The notes below the pieces were generated by a model that ran no database searches, was not told where the DNA came from, and saw only the letters and a program-made list of their open reading frames with translations. The translations under genes were made by a program, and so were the position numbers. From Luteimonas suaedae (lineage in GTDB: Bacteria; Pseudomonadota; Gammaproteobacteria; Xanthomonadales; Xanthomonadaceae), in assembly GCF_008312895.1 (NCBI RefSeq), contig NZ_VSSP01000015.1, positions 1 to 64,000 of the forward strand: a stretch of DNA of 64,000 nucleotides. The letters run 5' to 3'. Below, piece after piece: positions 41,699-51,056 of this stretch. The stretch's first letter is position 1; each line of letters begins with the position of its first letter.

Positions 41699-42672
41699 GC
41701 CGCGAGAAGCCTCGGTTTCAGCCAGCGCGCGGCGTCGTCCAGTGCGCGGTTGCTCAGGCGGGAGATCGACATCGCCTCGAGGAAGCTGTGGGTCGCGCCC
41801 GCGTAGGTGTGGCTCTCGACGTCGACGCCCGCGCTGCGCAGCGCCTCGGCCATGGCATGGTTGCCGTCGGCGAGGATGTCGCACTCGGCGACCGCCATGA
41901 ACGCCGGCGGCAATCCCCGCAGGTCGGCGCGCATGGGGATCGCGAGCGGGTCGTTGCGGTCGGCGTCGCCGCGCAGGTAGTTGTTCCAGAAACGGCGCAT
42001 CTCGTCGGCTTCGAGCATGTACGACGGGCCATCGTAGCGTGTCCACGATGCCGTCGGCCGATCGCTGTAGACGCCGTAGTTGAGCAGCATCGCCGACAGC
42101 ATCGGCCGGCCGAGGTCACGCAGCCGCAACTGGCTGGCGATGGCGAGGTTGGCGCCGGCGGAGTCGCCGCCAACGGCGATCCTCGACGTGTCGAGGCCGT
42201 GGGTCGCACCGTGCTGGCGCACCCATTCGATCGCGTCCACCGTTTCCTCGATGGCGCGCGGGAACCTGGCCTCCGGCGACAGGCTGTAGTCCACGGCGAC
42301 CACCGCGACCCCCGCGCGCGCGGCGTACTCGCGCATCAGGCGGTCATGGGTGTCGATGCTGAACATCGTCCAGCCACCACCGTGCAGATAGACCAGCGAA
42401 GGCAGGGGGCCGTCGTCGGCATGTGGGCGCAGGATGCGCGCGCGGGTCTGCAGGGCACCGATGCGCAGTTCCGGCGACGCGGCCATCTCCGGGCCCCCGC
42501 TTGCCCACGGCGCGCGCACCTGTTCGGCGATGCGGCGCGCCTCCGCCAGCGACGCCGAGGCGAAGTCGGGAAACGCCGCGTACCCGGCGTTCATCCGCTG
42601 CAGGAAGACGCGGATCTCCGGATCGACGTCATCCTGGCCTGCGGCATGGGGCTGTTCGCTGGCACTGCTCAT
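41695..42672 (-). CDS. Alpha/beta hydrolase of the hormone-sensitive-lipase (HSL) family
   Basis: 325 residues. The oxyanion motif YLHGGGW (about 94-100) and the nucleophile elbow GGDSAGAN (Ser near 170) mark the HSL/bacterial esterase group; the acid lies in AECDILADGN and the histidine in GATHSF. No signal peptide, so a cytosolic carboxylesterase. It is followed by the PaiB-like gene with a four-base overlap and faces an AraC-type regulator across a 178-bp gap, a common layout for a regulated catabolic pair. Confidence 0.9.
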   Translation of the reverse strand: MSSASEQPHAAGQDDVDPEIRVFLQRMNAGYAAFPDFASASLAEARRIAEQVRAPWASGGPEMAASPELRIGALQTRARILRPHADDGPLPSLVYLHGGGWTMFSIDTHDRLMREYAARAGVAVVAVDYSLSPEARFPRAIEETVDAIEWVRQHGATHGLDTSRIAVGGDSAGANLAIASQLRLRDLGRPMLSAMLLNYGVYSDRPTASWTRYDGPSYMLEADEMRRFWNNYLRGDADRNDPLAIPMRADLRGLPPAFMAVAECDILADGNHAMAEALRSAGVDVESHTYAGATHSFLEAMSISRLSNRALDDAARWLKPRLLAA

Positions 42673-42850
42673 GGCTCCTCCCCTCGGAGGGGAGACGTTA
42701 CCGTCCCTGGCGCGCCAGCGTCTGGCCGGCGCAGGCCGAAGACTCTTGCGGTCGGGCCAGATGTGCGCGTGGCCGGGACGGCGGCGTTGCGCGACCGCGG
42801 CAATTGCGGTCAGATCGGGTGGAACGACGGGGCATCGGGAGGCCTGCGCG

Positions 42851-43609
42851 GTGAAGCACAGCCAGGACTATCCACTAAAGGCCAGGCCGATGATCGGGCT
42901 CGAGGACGAATACCCGGCCGGTTTCGTCGACCCCAGGCACTGCCATGCGCACGCGCAGTTCCTGTACGCCTGCGCGGGCGTGATGTCGGTGGTCACCCCG
43001 CAGACGAGCTTCGTGATCCCGCCGCAGCGGGCCGTGTGGCTGCCGGCGGAGATGGTGCACGAGGTATCGTGCCGCGGCGCGGTGTCGCTGCGCACGCTGT
43101 ACATCGATCCGCTGTACGACACCGACCCGAACAGCTGCCGGGTGCTCGAGGTCTCGGATTTTCTGAAGGCGCTGGTGCTGGAGGTCGTGAAGTTTCCGGC
43201 CGAGTACGACCTGGAGGGTCGAGAGGGCCGGATCGTCCACCTGCTGCTCGACGAGATCCGGCGCATGCCGAGCGCTCCCTATCACGTGCCGATGCCCACC
43301 GACCCTCGGCTGGTGCGCCTGTGCAAGGCCATCATCGCCAATCCCGCCGACCACCGCGACATCGATGCGCTGTCGTCGCTGATCGGCATGAGCCGGCGCA
43401 CGTTCACGCGCGCGTTCAAGCAGGAACTGGGCATGGGATTCGCGCTGTGGCGCCAGCAGGTCAGGCTGATGGCGGCGGTGTCGCTGCTGGCCGCCGGGCG
43501 TACGATCACCTCGGTCGCACTCGAGGTCGGCTACGAGAGTCCGAGCGCCTTCACGGCGATGTTCCACCGCGCCTTCGGTGAACCGCCGAGCGCCTACGCC
43601 TCGCGCTGA
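42851..43609 (+). CDS. AraC-family transcriptional regulator
   Basis: 252 residues: an N-terminal cupin sensor (about 10-110, with HCHAHAQFLYACAGVMSVVT and the histidines of a small barrel) and a C-terminal double helix-turn-helix (about 155-250, with LSSLIGMSRRTFTRAFKQEL and ITSVALEVGYESPSAFTAMF). The GTG start gives the sequence MKHSQDYPLKARP; an ATG 13 codons later is possible. It is divergent from the esterase/PaiB-like pair and may control it. Confidence 0.88.
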   Translation: MKHSQDYPLKARPMIGLEDEYPAGFVDPRHCHAHAQFLYACAGVMSVVTPQTSFVIPPQRAVWLPAEMVHEVSCRGAVSLRTLYIDPLYDTDPNSCRVLEVSDFLKALVLEVVKFPAEYDLEGREGRIVHLLLDEIRRMPSAPYHVPMPTDPRLVRLCKAIIANPADHRDIDALSSLIGMSRRTFTRAFKQELGMGFALWRQQVRLMAAVSLLAAGRTITSVALEVGYESPSAFTAMFHRAFGEPPSAYASR

Positions 43610-43735
43610 GCGACGCGGCTCGCGCCGGTGCGGGAATGGCGGAAGCCGTCGCCGGCGTAGCGCCACGGGCCGGCCAGCAGGTATCGCCGGAGGATGGTTG
43701 CGGGGAGGGCGCCGGCGCCGGCCGCCGCGCGATCG

Positions 43736-44896
43736 TCAGCCCTGGTGTTCGCGCGCCAGGTATTCGGCGCTGCGCATCTCGATCAGGCGCGAGGCGGTGC
43801 GTTCGAAGGCGCCCTGCAGGCGCTCGCCGACGTAGAGCTCCGGCGGCTCGGCGGCAGCGGTACAGACCAGGTTGACGTGGCGGTCGTAGAGCTCGTCGAC
43901 CAGGGTGACGAAGCGGCGTGCGGCATCGTCGCGGCGGCCGTCCAGTACCGGCACGCCACCCAGCAGCACGGTGTGGAACTCGCGCGCGATCTCGATGTAG
44001 TCGTTGGCGCCGCGCGGGCCTTCGCACAACGCATCGAAGTCGAACCAGGCCATGCCGGGCGCACGCGCGCGTACCGCGATGCGGCGGCCCTCCACCTCGA
44101 TGCCGGCGTCGCGGTGGCCGTCATCGCCGCCGAGCTCGCGCCAGCGCCGCTGCAGCCATGCGTCCGCGTCGTCGTCGAGCGGCGCGCGGTACACCGGCGA
44201 GCGGGTCAGCGCGCGCAGCCGGTAGTCGGTGTCGCTCTGCATGTGCAGCACGTGGCAATGGTGTTCGATCAGTTCGATCGCCGGCAGGAAGCGCACGCGC
44301 TGCAGGCCGCCCCGGTACAGGTCGGAAGGCGCGGTATTGGAACTGGTGACCAGCACCATCGATTCGGCGAACATCCGCTCCAGCAGCCGCGCCAACAACA
44401 TGGCGTCGCCGATGTCGCTGACGAAGAACTCGTCCAGCACCAGCACCCGCAGTCCGGCCTCGCGCCAGCCGTGCACGATCGCCGCCAGCGGATCGCGCTC
44501 GCCGCTGTGCGCGCGCAGCCCGGCGTGCACCTCGCGCATGAAGCGGTGGAAATGGGTGCGGCGCTTGCCCTCGCCGCGGCCGCGTTCGGGCGTCGCGCCG
44601 TCGAGCGCCTCGGGCTTGAGGTCGCGCAGCGCCAGGCCGCGGAAGAACAGGTCGATCAGGAAGGTCTTGCCGCGGCCCACGCCGCCCCACAGGTACAGGC
44701 CCGGCACCGGATCGGGGGCGCCGCCGAGCAGCCGGCCCAGCAGGCCGCCACGGGCGGGCGCGGCCGACAGCGCCGCGTGGATGCGGTCGAGCTCGCGCAG
44801 TACCGCGCGCTGTGCCGGGTCGTCCTGCCAGTCGTCGCGGGCGATGCCGGCGTCGTAGGCCTGCGATGGCGTTGGCGCCGCCTCCGCCTCAGCCAT
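43736..44896 (-). CDS. zapE: Cell division protein ZapE (AFG1-like ATPase)
   Basis: 386 residues. P-loop ATPase with Walker A GGVGRGKT (about 71-78) and Walker B LRVLVLDEFFVSDIGDAM; TSSNTAPSDLYRGGLQR is the sensor/arginine region typical of AFG1. ZapE binds FtsZ and helps constriction in Escherichia coli. Its start lies inside the end of the alpha/beta hydrolase gene (8-bp overlap), so the two are co-translated. Confidence 0.92.
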   Translation of the reverse strand: MAEAEAAPTPSQAYDAGIARDDWQDDPAQRAVLRELDRIHAALSAAPARGGLLGRLLGGAPDPVPGLYLWGGVGRGKTFLIDLFFRGLALRDLKPEALDGATPERGRGEGKRRTHFHRFMREVHAGLRAHSGERDPLAAIVHGWREAGLRVLVLDEFFVSDIGDAMLLARLLERMFAESMVLVTSSNTAPSDLYRGGLQRVRFLPAIELIEHHCHVLHMQSDTDYRLRALTRSPVYRAPLDDDADAWLQRRWRELGGDDGHRDAGIEVEGRRIAVRARAPGMAWFDFDALCEGPRGANDYIEIAREFHTVLLGGVPVLDGRRDDAARRFVTLVDELYDRHVNLVCTAAAEPPELYVGERLQGAFERTASRLIEMRSAEYLAREHQG

Positions 44897-45563
44897 GGGC
44901 GCCGGGCGGAGCAGGCAGGTAGGGGCGCACCCCGTTCTTGACCGCGCCACGCAGGTCCATCAGCTTGCGGTGGAAGAAGTGGCCGGTGTCGGGCATGCGC
45001 ACCAGCTCGGCCTGCGCCCCGCGCGTTTCCAGCCAGTCGTAGACCGACTGCGGATCGACGATTTCGTCGGCTTCGCCCTGGATCACCAGCCAGGGGCAGG
45101 CCGGCAGCTCGATGTCCTCGAAATCCCAGCGCCCGGCCGGCGGCGCGACCGAGATCAGCATCGCCGGCTGCAGGTCTGCCGTGGCGCGGATCGAGACGTA
45201 GGCGCCGAAGCTGAAGCCGGCGAGCCACAATGCATCGTCCGGGCACTGCGCGCGCACCCAGGTGGCCACCGCGCGCAGGTCGTCGAGCTCACCCTTGCCC
45301 TCGTCGAACTCGCCCTCCGACTCGCCGGTGCCGCGGAAGTTGAAGCGCACCGTGGTCGCACCGAGTTCGCGCAGCGCGCGCCCGATCATCGTGACCACCT
45401 TGTTGTGCATCGTGCCGCCCTCGGTCGGCAGCGGGTGGCAAAGCACCGCGACCAGCGGGCGCGGCGGCGCCTCGTCGGGTCGGTCGACGGCGACCTCCAG
45501 CTTGCCGGCCGGGCCGGGCAGGACGAGGGCGGCCGATTCGGCGGGGAAGACGGGGGCGTCCAT
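44889..45563 (-). CDS. Alpha/beta hydrolase (dienelactone hydrolase-like)
   Basis: 224 residues, cytosolic. LCHPLPTEGGTMHNKVV is the oxyanion region, GFSFGAYVS the nucleophile elbow (Ser near 113), GEADEIVDP the acid and DTGHFFHRKL the histidine. The family (YtfL/COG2945-like) is widespread and of unknown substrate. An ATG four codons upstream is equally possible; the one chosen matches where homologues start. Overlaps zapE at its end. Confidence 0.88.
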   Translation of the reverse strand: MDAPVFPAESAALVLPGPAGKLEVAVDRPDEAPPRPLVAVLCHPLPTEGGTMHNKVVTMIGRALRELGATTVRFNFRGTGESEGEFDEGKGELDDLRAVATWVRAQCPDDALWLAGFSFGAYVSIRATADLQPAMLISVAPPAGRWDFEDIELPACPWLVIQGEADEIVDPQSVYDWLETRGAQAELVRMPDTGHFFHRKLMDLRGAVKNGVRPYLPAPPGAHG

Positions 45564-45589
45564 GGCCACGATCATAGGGGGTGTGGCGT

Positions 45590-47332
45590 TCACGGTGTGC
45601 GCAGGCGTAGCCCGACCAGCAGCGGATCGTGGTCGGAACTGCGCCACGGGCCTTCGCCGGAAGTGTCGCCGTTGCTTGCACGATAGCCGACGTTCGCCGG
45701 CTCATCGGCGTTGTTGTGCCATTCCGCGGCCCCTGCCAGGCGTGCCGCCAAGGTCGGGCTGAGAAAGGCGTGGTCGAGCCGGCCGGCTCGGCCGTCGTAG
45801 ACGTAGCTGTAGGGCCGGGTGGTGCCTTCGAGCGCATCCCGCCAGCCGGCGTCGCGAAGCATGCGGATCGGATCTTCCATCGCATAGGCGTTCAGATCAC
45901 CGACGATCGCCGCAAGATCGCTGCCTGAACCTGTGGGATCGGTCTCCAGCCAATCCAGGAGCTGCCGCGCCGAATCGCGCCGCACGGCGTTCCAGCAGCC
46001 CTGGCCGTCGTCCTGATCGCGGTTGTCGCCGCCGGCGTCGCCGCAGCCCTTGGACTTGAAGTGGTTGACGACGACGGTGAACACCGGGCCGGCGTCGGTG
46101 CCGGCTGCGACCGGGACGAACGCCTGCGCCAGTGGTGCGCGGCTGCGGTGGCGGAACGGTCCGCTCTCGAGCGTGGCCGCCGCGCCGACCGCGCGGATCC
46201 GCGTGCCGCGATGGAGCAGGCCGACGCGGATGACGTCGTCGCCCGGTCCCGAGCCGGCATCGACGAAGCGCCAGTCGCCGCCGTTGCGGTTCAGCGCCGC
46301 CACCAGCCGGGCGATGCTGGAGTCCGGCCCGTAGCCGTCGTTCTCCAGCTCCATCAGCGCGACGATGTCGGGCTCGAGCGCGGCGATCGTCGCCACCAGG
46401 CGCGCGAGCTGTGCGTCCAGTTCCGCCGGCGAGCGCGCGCCGCGCTCGGTGGGAAAGCCGCCGCCCCGGCCGTTGCCGTTGAACAGGTTCTCGAGGTTCA
46501 GCGTGGCGATGCGGACGTCGCCGCCGACCCGCGGCGGCGGCGGCCGCGGCGCGGGCTGCAGGCGGACCGGCGCGGTCAGCTGCAGGCGGTAGCGGCCGAA
46601 GCGTTCATCGACGATGCCCACGATGTCTTCCACCACGCTGCCCGCACGCGGCGACTGTGCATCGTCGGGCAGGTACCAGACCCGGGCGGGATCCTGGTCG
46701 GCGCGGGCATCGTCGAGCAGCAGCGTACGGCGAGCGTTGTCGGCGGCGACCGCGGCCGCCTCGCGGCCGGGGCTGGCGATCTCGGTGGGGGCGAACAGGC
46801 GCCCGTCGAAGGCGGTGACCAATGCGCCGCGGCGGGCGAGGTCGTGCTGGCCGTTGACCGTCAGCGGGGCGTCGATCCGGACCTGCATGCCTTCGTAACG
46901 TTCCCAGTCGTCCGGAGGCGCTGCGATGGCGACGACCGTGACATCGCCGCGACCCAGCGGCTCGACCGCGAGCGGCCGCAGCGCGGTCACGGTGGCGTCG
47001 CCGTCGCCGTGCTCGAGCACGCGGCCGCGCACCCGCACGCGCTCGCCCTGGCGCACCTCGAAGGCGTTCTCGGCGAGCACGAACAGGCCGTCGGCGGTGG
47101 CCGGGTTGCCGTCGCCGGCGTCCTGCAGGAACCAGCCGCCCAGATGGCGGCCGAAGTTGCCGGTGACCACGCCCTCCACGGTGACCTCGCGCCCCTCGAG
47201 CGGGCTGCGGGCACCATCGCCCTGCACCGCGCCGATGGCCTCGGTATCGCCCCCGGTCGCCTGCGGTGGCGCGACGGGCGGATCGCAGGCGGCCAGCAGC
47301 ATGGCCAGGGCGAACGGCAGGATGGCACGCAT
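45590..47332 (-). CDS. ExeM/NucH-family extracellular endonuclease, lipoprotein
   Basis: 580 residues. The signal peptide ends in the lipobox LAAC, so the mature protein is membrane-anchored, facing the periplasm or surface. An OB-fold-like N-terminal part (about 50-250, VEGVVTGNFGRHLGGWFLQD) is followed by an endonuclease/exonuclease/phosphatase domain with NLENLF, MELENDG, VVNHFKSKGC, VGDLNAYAMEDPI, LDHAFLS and SSDHDPLLVGL, the complete metal and catalytic set. It probably degrades DNA outside the cytosol, in biofilm or for phosphate supply. Ends 26 bp after the neighbouring hydrolase start. Confidence 0.9.
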   Translation of the reverse strand: MRAILPFALAMLLAACDPPVAPPQATGGDTEAIGAVQGDGARSPLEGREVTVEGVVTGNFGRHLGGWFLQDAGDGNPATADGLFVLAENAFEVRQGERVRVRGRVLEHGDGDATVTALRPLAVEPLGRGDVTVVAIAAPPDDWERYEGMQVRIDAPLTVNGQHDLARRGALVTAFDGRLFAPTEIASPGREAAAVAADNARRTLLLDDARADQDPARVWYLPDDAQSPRAGSVVEDIVGIVDERFGRYRLQLTAPVRLQPAPRPPPPRVGGDVRIATLNLENLFNGNGRGGGFPTERGARSPAELDAQLARLVATIAALEPDIVALMELENDGYGPDSSIARLVAALNRNGGDWRFVDAGSGPGDDVIRVGLLHRGTRIRAVGAAATLESGPFRHRSRAPLAQAFVPVAAGTDAGPVFTVVVNHFKSKGCGDAGGDNRDQDDGQGCWNAVRRDSARQLLDWLETDPTGSGSDLAAIVGDLNAYAMEDPIRMLRDAGWRDALEGTTRPYSYVYDGRAGRLDHAFLSPTLAARLAGAAEWHNNADEPANVGYRASNGDTSGEGPWRSSDHDPLLVGLRLRTP

Positions 47333-47371
47333 CGGAATCTCCTCGGTCGGCCGGCGCAAACGCAAACGCAA

Positions 47372-47391
47372 ACGCCGCCCGGAGGCGGCGT
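47372..47391 (-). terminator. Stem-loop terminator after the cytochrome c gene
   Basis: Stem ACGCCGCC / GGCGGCGT with a four-base loop. Read on the minus strand it is followed by TTTGCGTTTGCGTTTGCG, three copies of a hexamer rather than a pure T-run, so termination may be partial. It lies between the cytochrome c and nuclease genes. Confidence 0.6.
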
Positions 47392-47416
47392 CGTGCGTAC
47401 GGCCCGGGGACCGAGC

Positions 47417-47932
47417 TTACTTCAGGTTCTCGATCATCCAGTCCACCGCCGCGATTACCTGTTCGTCGCTCAGCGCCGGGTTGCCGCCGCGCGGCGGCAT
47501 GACACCGGCCGCGCCGGTGAAGCCCTCGATCGCATGCCGGTGCAGGGTGTCGTCGCCCTGGGCGATGCGCGCGTCCCACTGCGCCCGCTCCAGCGTCGGC
47601 GCGCCGCCGGCGCCGCTGGTGTGGCAGCCGGCACACAGGTTCTGGTAGATCACCGAGCCGTCGGTGGTGCCGCCGTAGGCGACCTGTGAGGCCGCGGCCG
47701 CGGCTTCCGCGGCGCTGGCCGCGGCCTGTGCCGCGGCGCCGGTGGCGCCGGCGTAGACCTCGCCGGCCGGTGCGATCCGGTCGAGCCGCTGCTGGACCAC
47801 CGCATCGGGCACCTCGGCCGGGATCGCGCGGTGCAGCCAGGCGGCCAGGCCGATCAATCCCGCGGTGACCAGCATCAGGAACAGGATCACCAGCGAGAAC
47901 TTCTTCAGGAAATCGAGATCGTAATTGCGCAC
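47417..47932 (-). CDS. Membrane-anchored cytochrome c5-like protein
   Basis: 171 residues. A short cytoplasmic start (from GTG: RNYDLDFLKKFSLVILF) leads into one membrane helix (about 9-30). Then come an Ala-rich linker (about 60-85, AAAQAAASAAEAAAAAS) and a haem domain with CAGCH and the Met ligand in GVMPPRGGN. It belongs to the c5/CcoP-like small cytochromes that pass electrons in the periplasm. The GTG start was chosen because the sequence is conserved from there; nothing before it looks coding. Confidence 0.87.
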   Translation of the reverse strand: MRNYDLDFLKKFSLVILFLMLVTAGLIGLAAWLHRAIPAEVPDAVVQQRLDRIAPAGEVYAGATGAAAQAAASAAEAAAAASQVAYGGTTDGSVIYQNLCAGCHTSGAGGAPTLERAQWDARIAQGDDTLHRHAIEGFTGAAGVMPPRGGNPALSDEQVIAAVDWMIENLK

Positions 47933-47989
47933 GAAAACACCCTTGGCACGTGGCCGCGCGGCCACAGCTAGCGGCGGAGTATAGAACAC

Positions 47990-48323
47990 GCGATAGCCGG
48001 CTCATCCCGGCCCGGCGGCCGTACGACGGCGATCACAGCGAGGTTTTACAGCGAAGCTGGCGCGCCTGGAGGGATTCGAACCCCCGACCAATGGCTTCGG
48101 AAGCCACTACTCTATCCGGCTGAGCTACAGGCGCACGGGTCGCGCATTTTAGCGGAAATCGAACCGTTATTGCCTACCACGCCGGATTGCGATGGTTCTC
48201 GCGGCGGATTGGGCAGATAGAATGCGTTGACTCCCGCGGAAGACGATCCATGCGCCCGTACCGTGCAAGCCGTGTCGCCGCGCGACCCAGAGCCCGTTCG
48301 CTGCGTCCGGGCTGAGCCTCCGC
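47990..48323. other. Intergenic region around the tRNA
   Basis: Other than the tRNA no gene or repeat is seen in the bases between the cytochrome c start and the PAP2 gene. Confidence 0.5.
48058..48134 (-). tRNA. tRNA-Arg (anticodon CCG)
   Basis: Minus-strand cloverleaf: acceptor GCGCCTG / CAGGCGC, D-arm with TAGCTCAGCCGGATAGAG, anticodon loop CTTCCGAAG (CCG), T-arm GGGGGTTCGAATCCC, with CCA encoded at the 3' end. Confidence 0.95.
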
Positions 48324-48968
48324 ATGGGCTGGCACTGGTGGACGCCCGCCGGCGATCTGCTGCTGATATGGCCGGCGGCCCTGCTGACCGCAGGGCTGCT
48401 GGCGCGCCAGGGTGGACGATCCGCGCGGGCGGTCTGGCACTGGCCGTTGTGGCTCGGAGTGGCCAGCCTGCTGGTGGCCGCCAGCAAGGTCGCATTCTAT
48501 GGCTGGGGCACCGGGATACGGGCCTGGAACTTGAGCTGCTTCAGCGGACATGCGGTGCTGGCCCTGGGGTTCTGGCCGGCGTTCCTGGCGGTGCTGGTGC
48601 CCCCGCAACGGCCGGGCCTGCGCACGGCAATGGTCGCCGCGGGACTATGTCTGGGCCTGTTGGTCGGCCTGTCGCGGGTCACACTGGGCTTGCATCCGCC
48701 GTCCGAGGTGCTGGCGGGGATTGGGCTCGGTGGCGGGGCGGCATGGCTGGCGCTGCGCGCCGTGCGCGGAATCCGGCTGCCGTTGGGTCGTGGATCGGCT
48801 GCGCTGGCGATGCTGTTGGCAGTGGGACTGTGGGGCGGCAGCCGGCTCGCGCCGTCGCTGCCCACCGAGCATTGGTTCCGCCAGGCTGCGATCGTGCTGT
48901 CGGGCAACGAGCAGCCGTACTCGCGCCGCATATGGCGGCAGGCGGAGCGGCTACCGGAGCGGAGCTAG
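48324..48968 (+). CDS. PAP2-family phosphatase
   Basis: 214 residues, about five membrane segments. Two of the three acid-phosphatase motifs are plain: SGHAVLALG (about 74-82) and GLSRVTLGLHPPSEVLAGI (about 113-131, with the catalytic His). The first motif is reduced to KVAFYGWGTGIRAWN. It probably removes phosphate from lipids (phosphatidic acid or undecaprenyl diphosphate) at the outer face of the inner membrane. Located next to the polysaccharide locus, but on the other strand and with a separate promoter. Confidence 0.82.
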   Translation: MGWHWWTPAGDLLLIWPAALLTAGLLARQGGRSARAVWHWPLWLGVASLLVAASKVAFYGWGTGIRAWNLSCFSGHAVLALGFWPAFLAVLVPPQRPGLRTAMVAAGLCLGLLVGLSRVTLGLHPPSEVLAGIGLGGGAAWLALRAVRGIRLPLGRGSAALAMLLAVGLWGGSRLAPSLPTEHWFRQAAIVLSGNEQPYSRRIWRQAERLPERS

Positions 48969-49199
48969 CGTGGAGGCGCGGAGTTGCTGAACGCGACCAG
49001 GTCGTCATCCCCGATGAGGGTTGAAGCTCGTTCGAAAGGAGTACGGAAACACCCTTCTGTTGCGATGCGGGTTGCATTTTGTCGCCGTTACGGCAAAGTG
49101 TGCACCAGTTGGCACAAAGGCGCCGCGCTGAACTATAGGCCGCGCGGGTTCGATCGGGTTACGGACTTGTCGGCAATCTGCCGGCAACAGGGGGGGAAG

Positions 49200-49292
49200 A
49201 TGCTGATTTTCCTGTTGGGTCTTTCGTTGGGTACCTGCCTTGGCGCCGTGGCGCTGGGCATCGTCGCGAGCAACAAGAGCGAAGCCCGCTAA
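49200..49292 (+). CDS. Very small membrane protein, 30 aa (DUF3789-like)
   Basis: The peptide MLIFLLGLSLGTCLGAVALG continues with nine residues ending ASNKSEAR: a single glycine-zipper-like helix and a charged tail. The pattern resembles DUF3789 and similar tiny membrane proteins. A run of Gs (GGGGGGAAG) directly before the ATG could be the ribosome site, though spacing is tight. Function unknown; it may be missed by gene finders. Confidence 0.5.
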   Translation: MLIFLLGLSLGTCLGAVALGIVASNKSEAR

Positions 49293-49636
49293 TCGCGACG
49301 CATCGATAGATCGAGGCCGGATTCCTCCGCGAATGCGGCCCTACTTCTGCGGCCCTACTTCGCCTTGCGGTGCGGGCGGGGTCCGGGCCGGCGCATGCCT
49401 CGCGGCAACGCCATCTGTGCTCACCCCAACCTACGGACTGACCAGCCGTCCGGTCTTTGTGCCGGCAGTCCAACGCTGCAAGCACCAGCCCTCGCGCCGG
49501 GCGATGGCACATGCCAGTCGAGTCAGCTGCCGTCGGCCTCAGCCATTGGAATGAAGTGCTGCGCTCGGGCCGGCTTGCTCTTCCAGTAATCGAGCCCGTA
49601 AACCTGCTGGCCGGATGCGTACCGACAGCCGAGATG
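49293..49636. other. Intergenic region with a 14-bp tandem duplication
   Basis: Separates the small membrane protein from the end of the polysaccharide locus. The only feature seen is the 14-mer TGCGGCCCTACTTC twice in a row (49334-49361). No gene recognised. Confidence 0.5.
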
Positions 49637-50944
49637 TCAGCCGCTCGAAGCGGCTACGGGGCGTCGCGCGCTCGACGGGACATTCGCCCAATAGATCAAC
49701 CCCGCCATATAAGTGAAGAACACGACCGTGATCGGCGTGTAGACGTCGATGTCCTGGAACGTACAGTACACAATGAATGACGGTAACCCTCCAAGCGCAG
49801 CGATTGCATAAGGCCGCATGCAGCCAAATGCAGCGGACCGCCGCATCAGTTTCAGGGCCAGCTTCCCGCCTTTCACGATGGGAAATAGGAAGAATGCAAT
49901 GAATGCCGCAGCCGCACCAAGCCCCCCGCCGCGAACGAGCGTCGAGAACAATGTCGAGTGCGAACCGATCGGGATGGCCAAGTCATTCACGCGCGGCTTG
50001 ACGCCCAGGCCAATCAAGGGGTTCACGCGCATCGCCTCATCGAATGAGGCTTGGTATGCAATGAAGCGCGCATTGGAAGAACCCTCGCGCATGTCATTGA
50101 CCTCTGCCAGCATGTCGGGCAGGAAGATCAACGCGGCACCCAGGACAAGCGGAGCACCTGCAAACACCAGCAGGTAGTACTGTTTTCTGATCACCGCCAG
50201 AGCGATGACCATCACGCCGAGCAACGCTCCAAGCAGCGCCGCGCGCGTCAAGGTGGCAGCAATCGTTAACAGGACAAGACCAAGGAACGCAAACATCAGC
50301 CAGCGGTAGCGCGTCATCGCGAAACCGGCCGCAATGAACCCTGAAATCGCGATCAGGCCCGCACTCGCCGTCGCATTGGTCGCCAAGATCTTCAAGCGCG
50401 GCATGTCGCCACCCCCGAACCAGTCTCGGGCCACGAATTCGGCCTTCAGATAGAGGCCGAGCAGGTTGTCCATTGGCGGAAGCACGAAGCCGAGCAGGGT
50501 TGGTATGCCGAGCACCTGCAGCTTTCCCGAGAACACTGCATAAGACAATGGCACTGCCAACAGGATGGAGATTGCGCATAGCCTCCACAGAACCCGCGAC
50601 ACCCTGGCGACCCAAGCATCGTCCATCTGGTAGAGGAGCTTGAAGTAGGTGTAGTGGCAGTAGCCCACCAGCATTACGCTTATGTTGTGTAGCGCCGCAA
50701 CGGTGCGCGACAGATCGATATCAAAGACCGCTGTATTATAAGCAAGGGACAAGGCCAATATGCCCGAGACACCAAGAACTGCGATCTGGAATCCGTCGCG
50801 CGGAATCATCGCGCGACGTAACAGGAGCGCTATGTAAAGCGATGAGGCATGGAAAACGAAGAAGCCAAATCCCAGCAGCCACCATAGCGGGATCAGCGCG
50901 ATGCAGAAGAGGGGAACTGAATATTTGTTGAAACTGAACATCAT
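49637..50944 (-). CDS. O-antigen polymerase/ligase-like membrane protein (Wzy-type)
   Basis: 435 residues with 10-12 membrane segments throughout and one larger periplasmic loop in the second half (MREGSSNARFIAYQASFDEA, then NPLIGLGVKPRVNDL), the layout of Wzy polymerases and O-antigen ligases. It would join repeat units at the periplasmic side. The start was set at MMFSFNKYSV; a TTG 11 codons earlier is possible. Last gene of the locus. GC is lower than in most of the window, as is common for polymerases. Confidence 0.8.
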   Translation of the reverse strand: MMFSFNKYSVPLFCIALIPLWWLLGFGFFVFHASSLYIALLLRRAMIPRDGFQIAVLGVSGILALSLAYNTAVFDIDLSRTVAALHNISVMLVGYCHYTYFKLLYQMDDAWVARVSRVLWRLCAISILLAVPLSYAVFSGKLQVLGIPTLLGFVLPPMDNLLGLYLKAEFVARDWFGGGDMPRLKILATNATASAGLIAISGFIAAGFAMTRYRWLMFAFLGLVLLTIAATLTRAALLGALLGVMVIALAVIRKQYYLLVFAGAPLVLGAALIFLPDMLAEVNDMREGSSNARFIAYQASFDEAMRVNPLIGLGVKPRVNDLAIPIGSHSTLFSTLVRGGGLGAAAAFIAFFLFPIVKGGKLALKLMRRSAAFGCMRPYAIAALGGLPSFIVYCTFQDIDVYTPITVVFFTYMAGLIYWANVPSSARRPVAASSG

Positions 50945-51056
50945 TCGTTTCAGCAACAGATGGCGATAGACGAGCAAAATTCGCGCTGATCACGAACTAC
51001 CTTGCGTATTGCTCGGGCGTTTCCCTTGCCCAGCTGGAGGAACTTCGTCACAGATG

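Noticed and set aside
47355-47372. Three CGCAAA units as a regulatory tandem repeat
   Set aside because: They form the tail of the stem-loop after the cytochrome gene and are best read as part of that terminator.
49098-49125. Possible sigma-54 promoter (TTGGCAC) before the micro-protein
   Set aside because: Only the -24 element fits; the -12 position reads CGCC instead of TTGC.
49640-49665. Small palindrome AGCCGCTCGAAGCGGCT near the polymerase gene end
   Set aside because: It lies within the coding end of the polymerase and has no T-run; too little to call a terminator.
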